From NCBI RefSeq assembly GCF_000499845.2, contig NC_023749.2, positions 777,030-841,029 on the forward strand: a DNA stretch of 64,000 bases. The letters run 5' to 3'. The position numbers and the translations under genes are program-made. The notes below the pieces were generated by a model. That model made no database searches, was not told where the DNA came from, and worked only from the letters and a program-made list of their open reading frames with translations. Positions 40,788 to 54,043 of this stretch are shown piece after piece (the first letter of the stretch is position 1; each line of letters begins with the position of its first letter). Source of the DNA: Phaseolus vulgaris (lineage: Eukaryota > Streptophyta > Magnoliopsida > Fabales > Fabaceae).

Positions 40788-43700
40788 TTAAATTTCAACA
40801 CAGTCGTCATCCTCATCTTCCATCTCCCTGTCCCAATCCAATGACAACGAGGTGGCTGATTTCATCAACTCTGTGAGCCCAGTGAGATCCTCTAGGTAAG
40901 TAGGATGATTAATTGCTTGAAGTATGAACTCCATTCCTTTGTTTCGATATTCTGATACAACCTGAATTGAATGGTTGCAATTTAATAAAAGAAAATGATA
41001 GTTTAACAACTCATGGAGGTGTATACAACCCTTGATGTGATGAGTTTAGAAATAAATATATATAATAAAGGATAAAATGTTGATGATGTCATACAACATA
41101 CCCTCACAAACATCCATTAAACTTTGAAGCATGCACCTATCCAAATGAGAGGACAACAAGCACTAGTACTATACTAGTAATCATGTTCCAGCATATTGAT
41201 CATTTGAGAGTTTGTCAGTTAAATTACACAAAATATTTCAATAATTGGAACTAATAATTTTGATGATTACAATCTCAAATCCACCCTCCATTTGTCTAAT
41301 TCCCTTTTCCATTTCCATATTCCACTTTTTCCTCTATGTAACTTTGCACTGATTGAATCTGACTAATGCTAATGGTTTTAAACTAAACCAGCTATTAAGC
41401 TTGAAGAAATTTGAGAAAAGACCTTGGTCTAAATAATTCTTCTTTTAACTTTTAACAATTCAAATTTACTTAAACTAAAGTTAAGCACTAAATCTTGTTA
41501 GCAAAGTTTCATGCCCAGGTTATAGGCACCACATCCTAATCACTGGAGGTAATGGAAAGCATACAAAACCTATTAATTGCAGAAGAAGCATTATCAAATA
41601 ACTACTAGACTTACTGTATGACTACAGGCAGTGCAGCTGGAGGAGGAGTAACCGATAAGGGTCATTTGAGAAAACTGAGAAAGGGAGCCGCGAATCTGAT
41701 GAGGTAAAATTCCGAGAGGTTGCTCGGTAGCTCGGTCGACGGCATTGTTAATGTCCCCTACTGCAAATATCCTGTAAAGGCATAGTTGATATCTGAGTTT
41801 CGTGATGGATAAATAAAGCAAAACAATTGGGATTATTCCCTCTTTGGCTCTCTATTGTAATGCTTCAAAATTCTTCTTGTATATAAAAAAAATGTTTTCT
41901 GAATTACCCTTGAGGATGATGCAAAATTCCGATCAGAAGTTCGGCTGCAAGGGCCGACGCAATAGGAGCCAGCCCTGGTCGGGTCACCGTACATTGTTGG
42001 TCCAAAGTGCGGTTGGATGTTGACTGAAGAAAACCATCATGAATTAAACCATCATGAATTAGTTATAATACATTTAGTTTACATTAGTTCAAATATCACA
42101 CACAATGCAGCAGGAAAATTACATCGGTTGGTGCAACAACATCACTGCAGAAATAACAGCCCAATCTATGCTTTCCATTTGCATCATTTACTGGCTTATC
42201 AACACAAGAAGAATTAACAATTTCAGCATTGAAGTTGTGGGCAGGACTTAAAGGACCAGCTCCATGGCGCATAACCAAGAAACTATCAAACCCTAGTGCA
42301 GCAGTAATGGTAATCTGCAAGTTGAGGAATAAAAAGATACAGAAGCATATTAGTTAAGGATACTGAATCAAACAACAGATTGGATAATGATCACAACATA
42401 CGCTTCATTTTAAAATGTGAATCGTGTGTTAAGCATTGATATCATTAGTTAAATACAACCTAAACTCTAAACTTTAAACCCTAAACTGATACAACCTTGT
42501 TAGTATTGGCACAAAGAAGTGTTGGGAGCCATCGACTTTCCCTGGTATCAGTCAACAAAAAAACTGAATCGTGAGCCTCGATTAAATCTCGCAACCTTTT
42601 ACAATCTTCAAGTACACTATCGTGTTCCTGACTGTGTATGGGATGTCCAGGCATTGGTATAGCCATAACAATTCCTTCTGCATCCTGAAAAAAAAAACAA
42701 AATGCATGTAGTTTAAGGGAAGAATAGGATTATCAGATTTAGTAATTTAGCATCAAATGAAGTGTTATGGGTTAATAATTTACCACAGCTGGAAAAATCC
42801 GTTTGAGACTTTCCACAGCAGCTGTTGCTTTAAATTCGCCACCATTAAGACAGTCGTCCAAAGTATAAAGAGACTGCCTCAATGGGTTAGACATAGCCAC
42901 CCTGCCATTGTCAACTAAAGTGATTTTTCGAACACCCCATGCCTGCAAGAGAACGATTTTTCGGTTATCACAAATTAAACCATAAACCCTCACCATAAGC
43001 ATGACAATAGGATTTGTTCAACACTCACCATAAGCATGCGTGCGACCTGGCATCCAAGTGTGCCAGCTCCAAGGAGAAGACACTTCATGGAAGATAAGGC
43101 ATTCAAGTCTAGAGAAGGCAAAGCACGCCACCTCATGAGCTTTAAATTCAAATCTGCAGCAGATATGGCCAATCTGAATGAAAAAAGAAATTAAAACCAA
43201 TAATACAAAACAAAACGATAGAAATACACAAAAAATAAGAAGGCATTTTAGGAATGTAAAGAAGGAACAAGTGCGAGGGAAAGAGAAGAGAGATCAGGGA
43301 GAAAAATGCAGGCATTAACCTGGTTGGATCCATGGACTGTGCAAGACTTATACACCTAGAAGATTTTCTACCCTTATTAAGTTCCCATCCAACTGCACTA
43401 GGCACCGTGTCTTTCCACCCTATTTAGTTACTTCTTCCGAGTTAGAAACCGAACAAAAAAAATACAAAGGCATATCAATAAGCAATTAGTAGTTACACAA
43501 TACACTATCAATGAAACTTTACCTTGTGGAACTGTTATCAATGCTTCACCAACGAGAGACAACTTCATATCTGCAAAACCACGGTTCTCTCTGTAGCAGA
43601 AAAATTGAACTGAGTTGATATTCCACCTCACAGAAATAAGTGCTAAGAAGTTGCGGAGAGGCCATCCAGGATTATTTGGGAGATGACATGGATCATAAAA

Positions 43701-45561
43701 TCCAAAAAGGATCTGCCAATAGAAACTGGTAAATTTCATGAAAGGACATCTATGGTTTCACATTCAAAAAGAACTTTTACAAAGACTACATTTAACTATG
43801 CCTTCATTACCCTTTCGATCCTTCTAGTTTGGCTTGTATGCAATTTTGGTTCCCCAATTTTCATGCTAATGTACTCCCACTATTTATAAAACTAAGAAAA
43901 TTTGGTCCCCTAGGCAACTCTATTCTACCTAAAATCATCATACTCTCCTTTTTTTACTTTAAGATCATTACAAATTGAATCAGTTAAATCATCTTGTAAT
44001 CAAACTTATCAACCAAACACTGCATTACACCAAAAATATAAAAATTTGCAAACAAAAACTTATCTTCATACTATAATCTTGTATCTTAAAAAATCATTTA
44101 AGTTTTACAAGTTCAACCACATTTCTTACTTCTAAACTATTAAAAACATTTCATATAAAAAGCCTTCATAAACACCCCAAATATTAAGATAAATAGTAAC
44201 CTAACAATACGAGTTTTTAAAATAGAAGAAAATCACCAAGGAGACTAAATTTTCTTAACTTCAAAATTATAGACTTGATTACCTCAAAAACAAAATTGGG
44301 GGTCTAAAGTTGGGCGATGTCCAAACTAGAAGAACCAAAAATCAATTAAACTTTTAATTATCTATTATAACCGGTGTTGAAGTAGGAGACCTTGTTAGCA
44401 TTGCCTTGACAAGCTTCCCAGTCCTTCAGAAGCCTGACAGTAGCACATGACTTTTGATCTATGGTGACTAAAAAGAATGGAACATCTGCCACATTTTTTT
44501 ATTATTAGGCAAAGCTCACCAAGTTAAAAAAGAAATGACAGAATGGATTAATTAGGTTACTTCCATGCGCTTTTTAAGGAAATTAAGAAATTTATACCTG
44601 ATGTTGATTTTGAGCTTCGCCACTCGTTACAGGCCGCAGAGAGAGATTCAGCCTAGCATTCCACAAAACAAAGAAAGTTAAAATCAACAAACATAAAGTT
44701 ATAATCAAACAAATGAGTTGGGTTGAGAATAATGAAACACAGATTACCTCAGCTATGCTGAACCACTGAGAAGCTGGCTTCAGATTAACCACAGTTGCAG
44801 GAGGATCAAGCATGAGAGCAGGGAAAGCAAACCAGTAGTTGAAAGTCCACTTTTTCAGGTCAGCAAAAGAAATAACCAGGAATCTCCCAAGTACGGAACA
44901 GTCCTCCACAGCTTTTCCAGTTAGGATATCATCCCATATCTAATTTAACAACAGCAGAAGGACAAACTCAAGTGATATAAAAACATTTCAATTCAATTTA
45001 TATTCTCTAACTGACTGAAAAACTGTGTCTACCTTTGCTGCCTCTTTCTTCAAGAGCTCATGCTTATCAAGTGCATGGAAGCTCTCCACAGTATTTGTAT
45101 TGTAAAGCATCCCCGGAACAGAGCACTTGTTCCGATTGCCGCGGCTCGGTTCAGGAATTAACGATGCCTCGCTCAATTCAGAAGGTAAAGACTCAGATAA
45201 AAGAGTTAAAGGATTTGATACTTGAGTGTGAGAGCAAGGTGCATAAAAGCCTGCAATCAAGAAGGGCATTGTAAGATGAATGAACCTAATGCATACAATT
45301 CATGAAACGTCACATTCACATTTCAGATTTTTGTTGAAGAAACTGATAAATACAAAATATGCATATTCTTTCACAATCTTCTAGAAACAAAGACAAAAAT
45401 AACTATGTTGACGTGTAAAGATTAGAGTAAAGAGATGAACCGAATATATGAATTGGAGAATCGTCTATGCCAAGCTTGTTAAGCTTCAAAGAAGACAATC
45501 GGTGCCAAAAACCCTCGTCGACGGAGCTCTGCATCGGTGCGAATTGCAGCAAAGGCTCCAT
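40788..45561 (-). CDS. ATG7: Autophagy E1-like enzyme ATG7, 14 exons, 694 aa
   Basis: ATG7 is the cytosolic E1 that activates the ubiquitin-like proteins ATG8 and ATG12 and passes them to ATG3 and ATG10. Exons (minus strand): 45561-45441, 45250-45033, 44939-44748, 44652-44598, 44467-44391, 43712-43523, 43419-43320, 43173-43029, 42942-42784, 42684-42496, 42314-42123, 42023-41908, 41771-41615, 40961-40788. They total 2085 bases, in frame. The N-terminal ATG7 domain starts [20 protein letters not shown] and includes [20 protein letters not shown]. The ThiF-like E1 domain has the ATP-binding GAGTLGC (353-359) and [17 protein letters not shown]. Catalytic Cys557 lies in [10 protein letters not shown]. 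The tail is acidic ([12 protein letters not shown]), as in other plant copies. Nothing is disrupted. Pieces of this gene recur at 51.3-56.0 kb. Confidence 0.97.
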
Positions 45562-45799
45562 AGTTTGATCGGAGATCTGTCGCTTCGTTGGTCCCACTTC
45601 AACGATTTTCTAACAGATTTCAATTCTTCAATTTTCAGCAGAACTCTTGTTGGTGGTTCTGTTCAAGGATTCAATGGCGTCAAGAAAGAAACTTGGTCCA
45701 TAGTTTTTTTTTTCTGTTGATTCTTTCTGCACCAGATGGATTCAGATTTGCACCTAATACTATGAAAAGTCTCTTTTGCCCTTAATTAATTTATTTTAA

Positions 45800-47900
45800 A
45801 ATGTAAAAATTGGATTATGTATACATAAATTTAAAACTAAAAAAAAATAATATTAACACTAACAGAAATATAATTTATAAATTATCTAAATAAATGTAGC
45901 AAACATAATAGATATATTTCCAAATGTCATGCTAAAGGAATTTTAAATATCATGCAATATAGTCTTGTCTCTTTTATTTAATTACAATAAAAAATATATA
46001 TTAAACAAATTTATATTTATAACATAATTATTTAATTGTAAATCACTAATTTTGATTTGTTGTTATGATATAAAAGTAAAAGAAAGGAACATAAATAATA
46101 AGTTTTTGAATAGAAAAAAGTTGTATTTTTTTCAATAAATTTTGGTAACTTTTTTTTTTAATACTAATATATGTAAAAATCAGTTATCTTGTTCAAATTT
46201 CAAATGTAACGGTTTATTATAGGTTGAACTCTTCTTAACACGTGAAGCAATTTTTTTTTTTCATATCTTCAATCTCTTAAAAATTATAAATTATAGTTTT
46301 TATTCTTTCATATTTTCTGATTACAGTTACTAAATGTCATCCAATATATTATATTTTTATTATTTATATATAACAAAAATTTATATCAATATAATTTATT
46401 ATTTTATAAAATTTGTAAATTTAAAATTTGGTTTTAGTAATATGAATAGTTAAATTTGCATGATTTATTATTTGAACTTTAAATTGGAAAGTGTTGTGGT
46501 AGATAATTACTTTCATTCTTTGGGATTTAAGTAAAACTCCATAAATATCTCATCAATATAATTTATTTTTTTATAAAATTAATAAATTTAAAATTTGATT
46601 TTATTAATATTAATGGTTAAGTTACATTATTTTTTCTTTAAAAATAGAAAATTTGGATCATATATAATACTTAATATCCATTAATAATCTATACATATAC
46701 TTATATATAAGAAGATTTTTCTTTAAAACCGTTTTTTTACAAAAATATTTTTCCGTTTTATCCTTACATTAATATTTTATTTTATTTGGGTTATTCCATA
46801 TTTTGTAATTACTAAAACAATTATCAGATCACTAAATAATTTAACTCCATATTTCTGGGTTAATCTTGGATTAACCTTTCTTTAATTGCTCTTCCCTTTA
46901 ACTCTTTAATTTAAGTGCAGAATCATCTGAAAATAAATATTTTTTGGAAAATGAAAAGGAGGCAAAAGAAAGATAAATTTTGCCAGATTTTAAATTTTTT
47001 AAAACAAAAAGAATTTGACAAAAAAAAGAATAAATTAATAGAAAAGTTTATTGTTTGTTTGTTTTTTTGTTAGTTTGGAATTTTATAGATAAAGGTGTTA
47101 ATTATTAAGGTAGTGTTTTTAACACGTTAAAATAAATAATTAATATTAATTTAAAATATAAGTTGTTGAAACATTTATTTTCCGATAAAAATGATATTTT
47201 AATGTAATATATTTAATATGTTAAAATAAATAATTAATATATTTTGATGTCACTATTTACTATTTTGTGTGTGTATCATTTGGAAGTAAAATTCAAAATA
47301 AAAGGTAATAAAATATATTTTTAATTTAATTAAGAGAATAAAAATATATTTAATTCTTTAATGAAAAAACATTAATCCAATACAATACAAGAGATTTCTC
47401 TTCGTTTTTTTATATTTAGCTAAATCTCTTTTTTCTTTTATTAGTTGCAAGTTCAAACTCCTGATATTATGAAGAGAAAATACGAGCAAAGCTGAATTTA
47501 TTTACTTTTTCTATTTTATGATTAAGATTTATTTTAAATCCAAAATCCAAGAAAGCTATGTGTCTTATGAAGCAGATTGAATTTATTTTAAGAAAAAGAA
47601 ATGTTGGATTTAATGCTGTTGAATTTTTTATTATATAATTGTATTATTTTTTAACTTCAAATAAAAAATGCTGTAATCCAAATTAGATCAAAGTAGATAA
47701 CTTTTTCACCAATAATCTCAGTGTATTAACCTTTTATTTATTTTCCTCTCCACAGTCACATTTCCTATCTAAATTCTTGTTACTTTCATGATGGTGAAGA
47801 AAGGTTTGGGATTAACAACTAAAATAAATCAAATTTCACATTTTAAGCAAGTTCACATTAAATCTTTTTCTCTGTTTTTTTTTCAAAATTCATGCAAAAT
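45800..47900. other. AT-rich spacer upstream of ATG7, with a duplicated block
   Basis: No gene is supported. 47440-47770 is duplicated at 61600-62240 (see separate entry). 47768-47815 (TCTAAATTCTTGTTACTTTC, then ATGATGGTGAAGAA) also matches 37028-37075 within SCPL intron 3. A GTTAATTATTAAGG / AACACGTTAAAATAAATAATTAATAT block is doubled at about 47120 and 47215. Confidence 0.55.
47440..47770 (+). repeat. Segmental duplicate of 61600-62240
   Basis: Shared landmarks in the same order: GCAAGTTCAAACTC, GATATTATGAAGAGAAAATA, TGTCTTAT, AACTTCAAATAAAAAATGCT, GTAATCCAAAT, CACCAATAAT and CCTCTCCACAGTCACATT. The other copy carries about 310 extra bases (61700-62005). The match is around 85-90 percent by eye. 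Confidence 0.75.
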
Positions 47901-48437
47901 TAAGCAACCAAGAGAATTTCTTAGTTTTTGGTTGGATGATTTCTTTGTAATTTGAGGTTTTGATAAAAAAAAAGTTTCATTTTCAAACAAAATTAAGCAA
48001 CCAAGAATCTTAAACAAATAAAAAACTACACAAGAGCCAACTAGTCCACCAAGAAACCTTCTTCCTCCTTTTCTTTCAGAACTTGAGTTCACATGCTACT
48101 TTTACAATCATCAACTTGTATGAATGTAGCTTCATATAATAGGTTAAATGGAAGTCATCACCTTTGTTGAATTGATAAAAGTAAAACTTCCTCAGTTACC
48201 ACAGACATGAAATCTAATGATCACTACAATTTCCCAAATAACCAGTAACCAACAACCAACTAGCAAAAGAATGGAAAAAAGACAGAGCAATTCACACACA
48301 CCCAAAAGTACTCCAGCAGGGTGAAACTATCAAAATTGATTTTACAATTTATAACTAAAAAGACTCTAAGACAATGCACCATACATAAGATACATTCAGC
48401 TATGACAAGAATCTGTGTTTCACTCATAATTACCAAT

Positions 48438-49113
48438 TCATTTAGCACCACTTGGTTGCTCTGATGGATGCTTAATGATGCCTAGTTGGCCACCATCCTT
48501 TGTTGCCAGAGTTGCAGCTTTGATCTCATTGCACTGATTAATGAATTTGCTAACCTCCTAGATTAACACAAATTGAACCCAACTTAGTAAAGAAATTCAA
48601 CATTTACCAACAATTTCCCAGAAGATAAACACACCAAAATGCCCATTAAACTATCCCAAGAAACAGTATAAAAAAGGTCCATCCACAAAAACCATCAAAG
48701 TGTGATATAATCGTTCTAATGATCACTTAGAAACACAGAAAAAATATGAAAAGCAATCTCGAGAAAACCCTAATTTGCTGTTAAACAAGCATCCTCACCC
48801 CAGCACAAAGCATACAATTCAGAACATAAAATTCTCAGAACTATGAACTCCAAGAAGATAAAAACTGAGATCAGTAAAGAGGCTTACACGATCAGCATCC
48901 ATTTCCTTTGTGACCTTGGATGGCTTCACGAATCTCTTTCCTGCGAAGAAAAATGGTAAGAGATTATTGCAAAAGATCTTACACTAGAAGGGGGAAAAAT
49001 CAAACGTGGGAAACGATAAAACCTTTGCGATTAACAGGAGCTTTCCCATGACGATTGGGAGGAATCGATTTTTTCTTGGCTTTACCCTTGAAAAGATTCG
49101 CCTTCTGCGTCAT
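48438..49113 (-). CDS. Small basic UPF0390/DUF2462-type protein, 3 exons, 87 aa
   Basis: Exons (minus strand): 49113-49023, 48940-48888, 48557-48438. They total 264 bases, in frame, ending TGA. The product starts MTQKANLFKGKAKKKS and is Lys-rich at the N-terminus, with a SIPPNRHGKA segment. It continues KRFVKPSKVTKEMDADREVS and ends KHPSEQPSGAK. Order and composition match the eukaryotic UPF0390 family (animal relative: Leydig cell tumour 10 kDa protein homolog). The family has no settled biochemical function; the basic start suggests a nuclear or nucleolar nucleic-acid-associated role, which is inference. It is too finely split for open-frame searches to show it, so the call rests on splice sites and family resemblance. 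The ATG lies in a 5' leader with CTGCG-rich context directly upstream, typical of housekeeping genes. Confidence 0.85.
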
Positions 49114-49199
49114 TTTTCTCTGCGTCTGATTTTAGGGTTAGGGTTTTAAGTGCAATTGGTTTGGGAATTTTTTTTATGGCTGTGACACTGCATACACAT

Positions 49200-51320
49200 T
49201 TTAAATTTGATTTTCGGGAATCTGAACTTTTCACGCTAATCTAAAATGCTGATAAAATTGGTTATTTTTCAAATAATTATTTTTTAATCTTAAAAATTAT
49301 AAAATTAATTATGTTTTATCGCTTAAAAATTTAGGAATTAGTCATTAAAAAAATATTAATTTCTTTTCATTAATATCGTTCTTTGATAAAAAAAAAAAAT
49401 ACCGCAAAAAATTAGCACGTTATGAATTAATTTACATAATACATATTCAATTCAAAACATTCAAACAATAAATTTATTAATCTTTCTTTTTATATATAGT
49501 TTATTTTCATCTAGTATAAAAATTTAATTCATACATAAACTTATAAAATTTCATATTTAAATGTGAAACATTACCACTCATGATAAATTTTCATTTAAAT
49601 CTAAGTATTTTACTCGTAATTACTTTACTATATTTTTTTACGTGATGATTAATATTATTGACTATTTGTGTCACAATATATCTTATACACCACCAAGTAT
49701 TACATTTAATTTATTGATATATAATAAAATAAAACAATTATAACTGAATGTATAAGATTTTATTTTTATAGATTCTTACCAAATCTATAATCTTTCCTTG
49801 TCAATATTATGAATTTAATAAAAATTTATAAAAATAAATCAACAAATAAAAGTTGGCATGTTAGGTGATATATGTTTTATTTTATTCTAGATTTATTATT
49901 AATTATATATAAACTTTATTCAAGTGTCATCTATTTAAGACACGGGAACGATAATGATAAATTGAAATGAATTAATAGTTACTAAATAATAATTGTATAT
50001 ATTTTGAAAATCACTCATTAATCTTAGCACTGATTAAAGTAAATAAAAGAATAATTATTATTTTTTTAAAAAAAAATATACATCACTTATTCATTATTGT
50101 AGTGTGATATTTATGTTATTTAAAAGAAAAAATAATATAAGGATGACCTTGCAGGACGAATTATATTGACTGGCTCACTGATTATTGTGATAGATCATAT
50201 TTTATTTTATACTATATAATTTATTTTGTATGATAATCATATTGGTTGAACAATTAATTTTAATTATATGTTTCTTCTATCTTATTTATTATTTAAATAA
50301 AATCAAAGTCATCAAAAAATATGAATACAAGAAAAATAAAAATAAAATATATATATATATATATATATAAAAAGATGATATGATGTTGTGAGAGTATTTT
50401 TTTTAAAGACGTAAAATGTAAAATTATAAATTTATCCTTATTTTTAAGGAAATAAAGTAATCAGTATTCTTGTCTAAATTTGGATGAATTAAAATTATTA
50501 CTAATATAATCCGATATAGTTAAATAATTAGTTTTGAAAATTACAAGTTACTTCATAAAAAATAATTTACATGTAATTTTGAATATATATAAAAATAAAT
50601 AATTTAAATATTCATAAAGTTAAATATTCTAATTAGAAAATTATTTTCTATTAAATATAAATAGTATTATTATATCTATAATAATAATAATAATTATATA
50701 ATTTATTTATTATAAATAAATGTATATTTTTTTTATTAAAATTTGGTTTTATTATTAAATATTATTTTATTTTATTAAAATATTTGTATAGGTTAAATTT
50801 ATTCAATAATTAATATTTGTAATAAAGTTTACTTTTTTATTAATAAAATATATAAAAAAGTCAAATCCTAAAATAAAAATCCATATATACTCCACATCTT
50901 TGCTTGTGAAAGACTAATCCACCAAATTACAACTTAAGTATGTAGTGATCCACTAATCATAATTATAAGATTATATCATTATCAAATTAACTACTTAAGG
51001 TACAATATTTGCGTACAATTTTTTTTTATCAGCAAATGAATTAATGAATAAAAACGGGACACTTCAGGGTGTCCCAACCCTTATACAAATCTCAATTACA
51101 CAATTACAAAAACTAAAAACATAGAATTACTCAACCAAAGACATAAGATTTGTTCCTAAGACAACAAAACATGAAACAGCTAAATTCCTGCTCTTGATTA
51201 TGCACAAGCAGCAGGATTTTCTAGAACTACTCTTCTCCAATTCTGAATCTTCATAGGTGATGTCCTCCCTATCAAGCAAACCAAAACATCCCGGTAGTTA
51301 TAGAACTTGCCTCACCATTC
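49200..51320. other. AT-rich spacer
   Basis: No gene is supported. 50195-50310 carries the TTATTTTGTA(T/C)GATAATCAT, ATTGGTTGAAC block of the hAT-like family (also at 60475-60610). A dinucleotide run lies at 50347-50370. 50893-50925 (ACTCCACATCTTTG, GACTAATCCA) matches the spacer part of the repeated ATG7 mosaic module. Confidence 0.5.
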
Positions 51321-51328
51321 CTCACGTC

Positions 51329-52952
51329 ATGGAAATAAGACATTCAAGTTTAGAGAAGACAAATCATACATAATATTCCACATCTCTGATTGTAAGACTA
51401 AATCATATAAAATCTTTAACTTTATATCCAAGAATTAATTATGTATAATGATGTACAATAACGTACAATAATTGAATTGTGTATAATTTAATAATCATTA
51501 TTTTTTCAATAACGAGAAATTGACCTAGCATTCTGCAAAACAAAGAAGGTTAAAATTAACAAAAATAACGTTTTTGACTCTCTATTGTAATACTTCAAAA
51601 TTCTTTTTGTATATAAAAAAATGTTTTCTGAATTACCCTTGAGGATGATGCAAAATCCCGATCAGAAGTTCGACTGCAAGGGCCGACGCAATAGGAGCCA
51701 GCCCTGGTCGGGTCACCGTACATGTTCAAAGTGCGGTTGGATGTTGACTGCAGAAAACCATTATGAATTAGTTATAATACATTTAGTTTACATTAGTTCA
51801 AATATCACACACAATGCAACACGAAAATTACGTCGGTTGGCGCAACAACATCACTGTAGAAATAACAGTCCAATCTATGCTTTCCATTTACATCATTTAC
51901 TGGCTTATCAACAGATGAAGAATTAACAATTTCAGCATTGAAGTTGTGGCTTGTCATGTCTTCAAGAGAACTTTTTTTTGTTTATCACAAATTAAACCTT
52001 AAACCATAAACCTTCACTATAAGCATGACAATAGAATTTGCTTAACACTCACCATAAGCATGCGTGCGACCTAGCATCCAACTATGCCAGCTCCAAGAGG
52101 AAGACACTTCATGGAAATAAGGCATTCAAGTTTAGAAAAGGCAAAGCATGCATAATACTCCACATCTTTGGTTGTAAGACTAATCCATATAAAATTCTTA
52201 ACTTTATATCCAAGAATTAATTACGTATGACGTACAATAACGTACAATAGTTGAATTGTGTATAATTTAATAATTATTATTTTCTCAATAACGAGAAATT
52301 GACCTAGCATTCTGCAAAACAAAGAAGGTTAAAATTAACAAAAATAACGTTATAACCCTAAACATGATTATCTCGGTTTCATTTAAAAATGTGAATAACG
52401 TGTTAAGCATTGATATAAATAGTTAAATACAATTTAAACCAATCAAACCTTGTTAGTATTGGCACATAGAAGTTTTGGGAGCCATCGACTTTCCCTTATA
52501 TCGCTAAAAAAAACTGAATCGTGAATCTCAATTAAATCACGCAACCTTTTACCATCATCAAGTACACTATCGCGTTCCTGGCTGTGAAAACGAACAAGGT
52601 AGGTGAAGGAAAAAATAAGATTATCAAATATAGCAATTTGACAAGACATACTGTCTCGTTTTATTTTGTTTATTCTTTACTGATAAAAAAACAATTTGAC
52701 ATCAAAAGAAGTCTTGTGACTTAATAAGCTTTAAATTCACCACCCTTAAGACAGTCATTCAATTAAGACAGTCATTCAAAGTATAAAGAGGCTAAGGGTT
52801 AGACATAGCCACCCTGTCATTGTCAACTAGAGTTATTTTTTGAACACCCCATGTTTTCAAGAGAACTTTTTTTTGGTTATGACAAATTAAACCTTAAATC
52901 ATAAATCCTAAACCTTCACCATAAACATGACAATAAGATTTGCTTAACACTC
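51329..52952 (-). pseudogene. ATG7 mosaic pseudogene, left part
   Basis: ATG7-derived pieces, all in the orientation of the parent gene. 51329-51572: module M. 51575-51948: exons 12 and 11 (keeps the sequence around the catalytic Cys codon). 51955-52140: intron 8 and part of exon 8. 52096-52352: module M. 52380-52600: exon 10. 52740-52860: part of exon 9. 52870-52952: intron 8 up to the solo LTR. Module M is a piece of exon 8, then about 140 bases not found in ATG7, then the exon 4/intron 3 junction sequence. Frames are broken by indels and stops, and exons 1-7, 13 and 14 are absent, so no working protein is possible. Confidence 0.9.
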
Positions 52953-54043
52953 TGATGAGCATATATTTATTCACACTCACTAGCCTTATTCATAGATTAT
53001 TGGACTATAATAATAAATAAATCCATTGTTTTAATTAATATTCTTATAATTGGATTTATTTGAGCCTTAACTATTATTATTGTTAATTTTGTGTTTTTAG
53101 AGTAAATTATCCAGAGGGAGCATCTACCTTTGTGAATGGGCCAAATATGCAAAAGTCCAAGTTGCTTCTTGAACCAAAACAGAAAACAAATTTTGAGGAG
53201 AAGAAAGAGAAAATAAAATTTACAATATCTCAGAAACAGAATTGGAAGCAAATCTTCTGCAAAATACAAGAATTCTAGAAAGATAGAAACTTGGAAACGG
53301 TTAACAAAATATAAACTACAATATTCTCTCAAGATCCTTGGAGCAGAAAAGCCTATAAAAGGACACAAGCATAAAGGAGAAAAGGAGGGAGATTCATAGG
53401 GTTTTCTTAGTTTATTTTCTTCTTAGTAATTCTTTTGTTTTGCCTCCGCATGGAAAGCTAAACCTTTTTGGTTGATTCTTTTGTAATTCCCCATTGAGTT
53501 CTGAGGTTTTGTTCAATAAAAGTTTCGGTTTTTAATTCTCTATAGCAGTTGTTTTTATTGTCTAATCTCCTGGAAAACTGGTTTTTGTGAGAGGTTGTAG
53601 TTGAACGCATGATTGAGAGTCTTCCTTATCTTAAACTTTGGTTTCTTAGTTAGTTCGCATTGTTCTAATTAATTTCTTGGGCGCATGATTCAAGGGAGAG
53701 GAGGTAAGTATTCCCATGGAGTATACGCATGGAACAAAGTGGGTATTGATTAAACTAGTAGACGCATGCTTTAATCAGATCGGCGCATGTTCAATCTGGT
53801 TTAGTTCTGTTGAAGGATTGAGAAAAGATTAATCTTTAGAGAACCTGCCATTTTTATCTTTATTGTTATTGCTAACTTTTATTGCCTGCAGATAGATTTT
53901 AAACCCTGATCAACTGATTTTACTATTGGATTCGTTGGGAGACGACTTGGGGACATTTTTCCACAATTATACTATCATCTCTCTAGTGTTAGACAAGTCT
54001 ACGCTAGAATCATATTAATTTGACAGCAAAACGACAGCTATCA
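52953..54043 (+). mobile_element. Solo LTR, 1,091 bases, with CACTC target duplication
   Basis: The element begins TGATGAGCATATATTTATTC and ends ACGACAGCTATCA. It is flanked by CACTC on both sides (52948-52952 and 54044-54048). The uninterrupted target is visible in the neighbouring mosaic copy at about 52040-52065 (TTGCTTAACACTCACCATAA), which proves the insertion. A TATAAAAGG box (about 53354) and an AATAAAAG signal (about 53514) give plus orientation. Only one LTR exists and no internal region, so it is a solo LTR formed by recombination. The length and TG...CA ends fit a Ty3/gypsy-type element, which is inferred. Confidence 0.88.

Noticed and set aside
44372..44390. Alternative donor that would lengthen ATG7 exon 5 to 44372
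   Set aside because: It shifts the frame into a TGA in exon 6; the donor at 44390/44389 keeps the frame and the family alignment.
51621..51926. 101-codon plus-strand frame in the ATG7 mosaic
   Set aside because: It is antisense to ATG7 exons 12 and 11 and has a counterpart opposite the real gene (42017-42217).
52997..53368. 123-codon minus-strand frame
   Set aside because: Lies wholly inside the solo LTR; LTRs do not encode proteins and it runs antisense to the LTR promoter.
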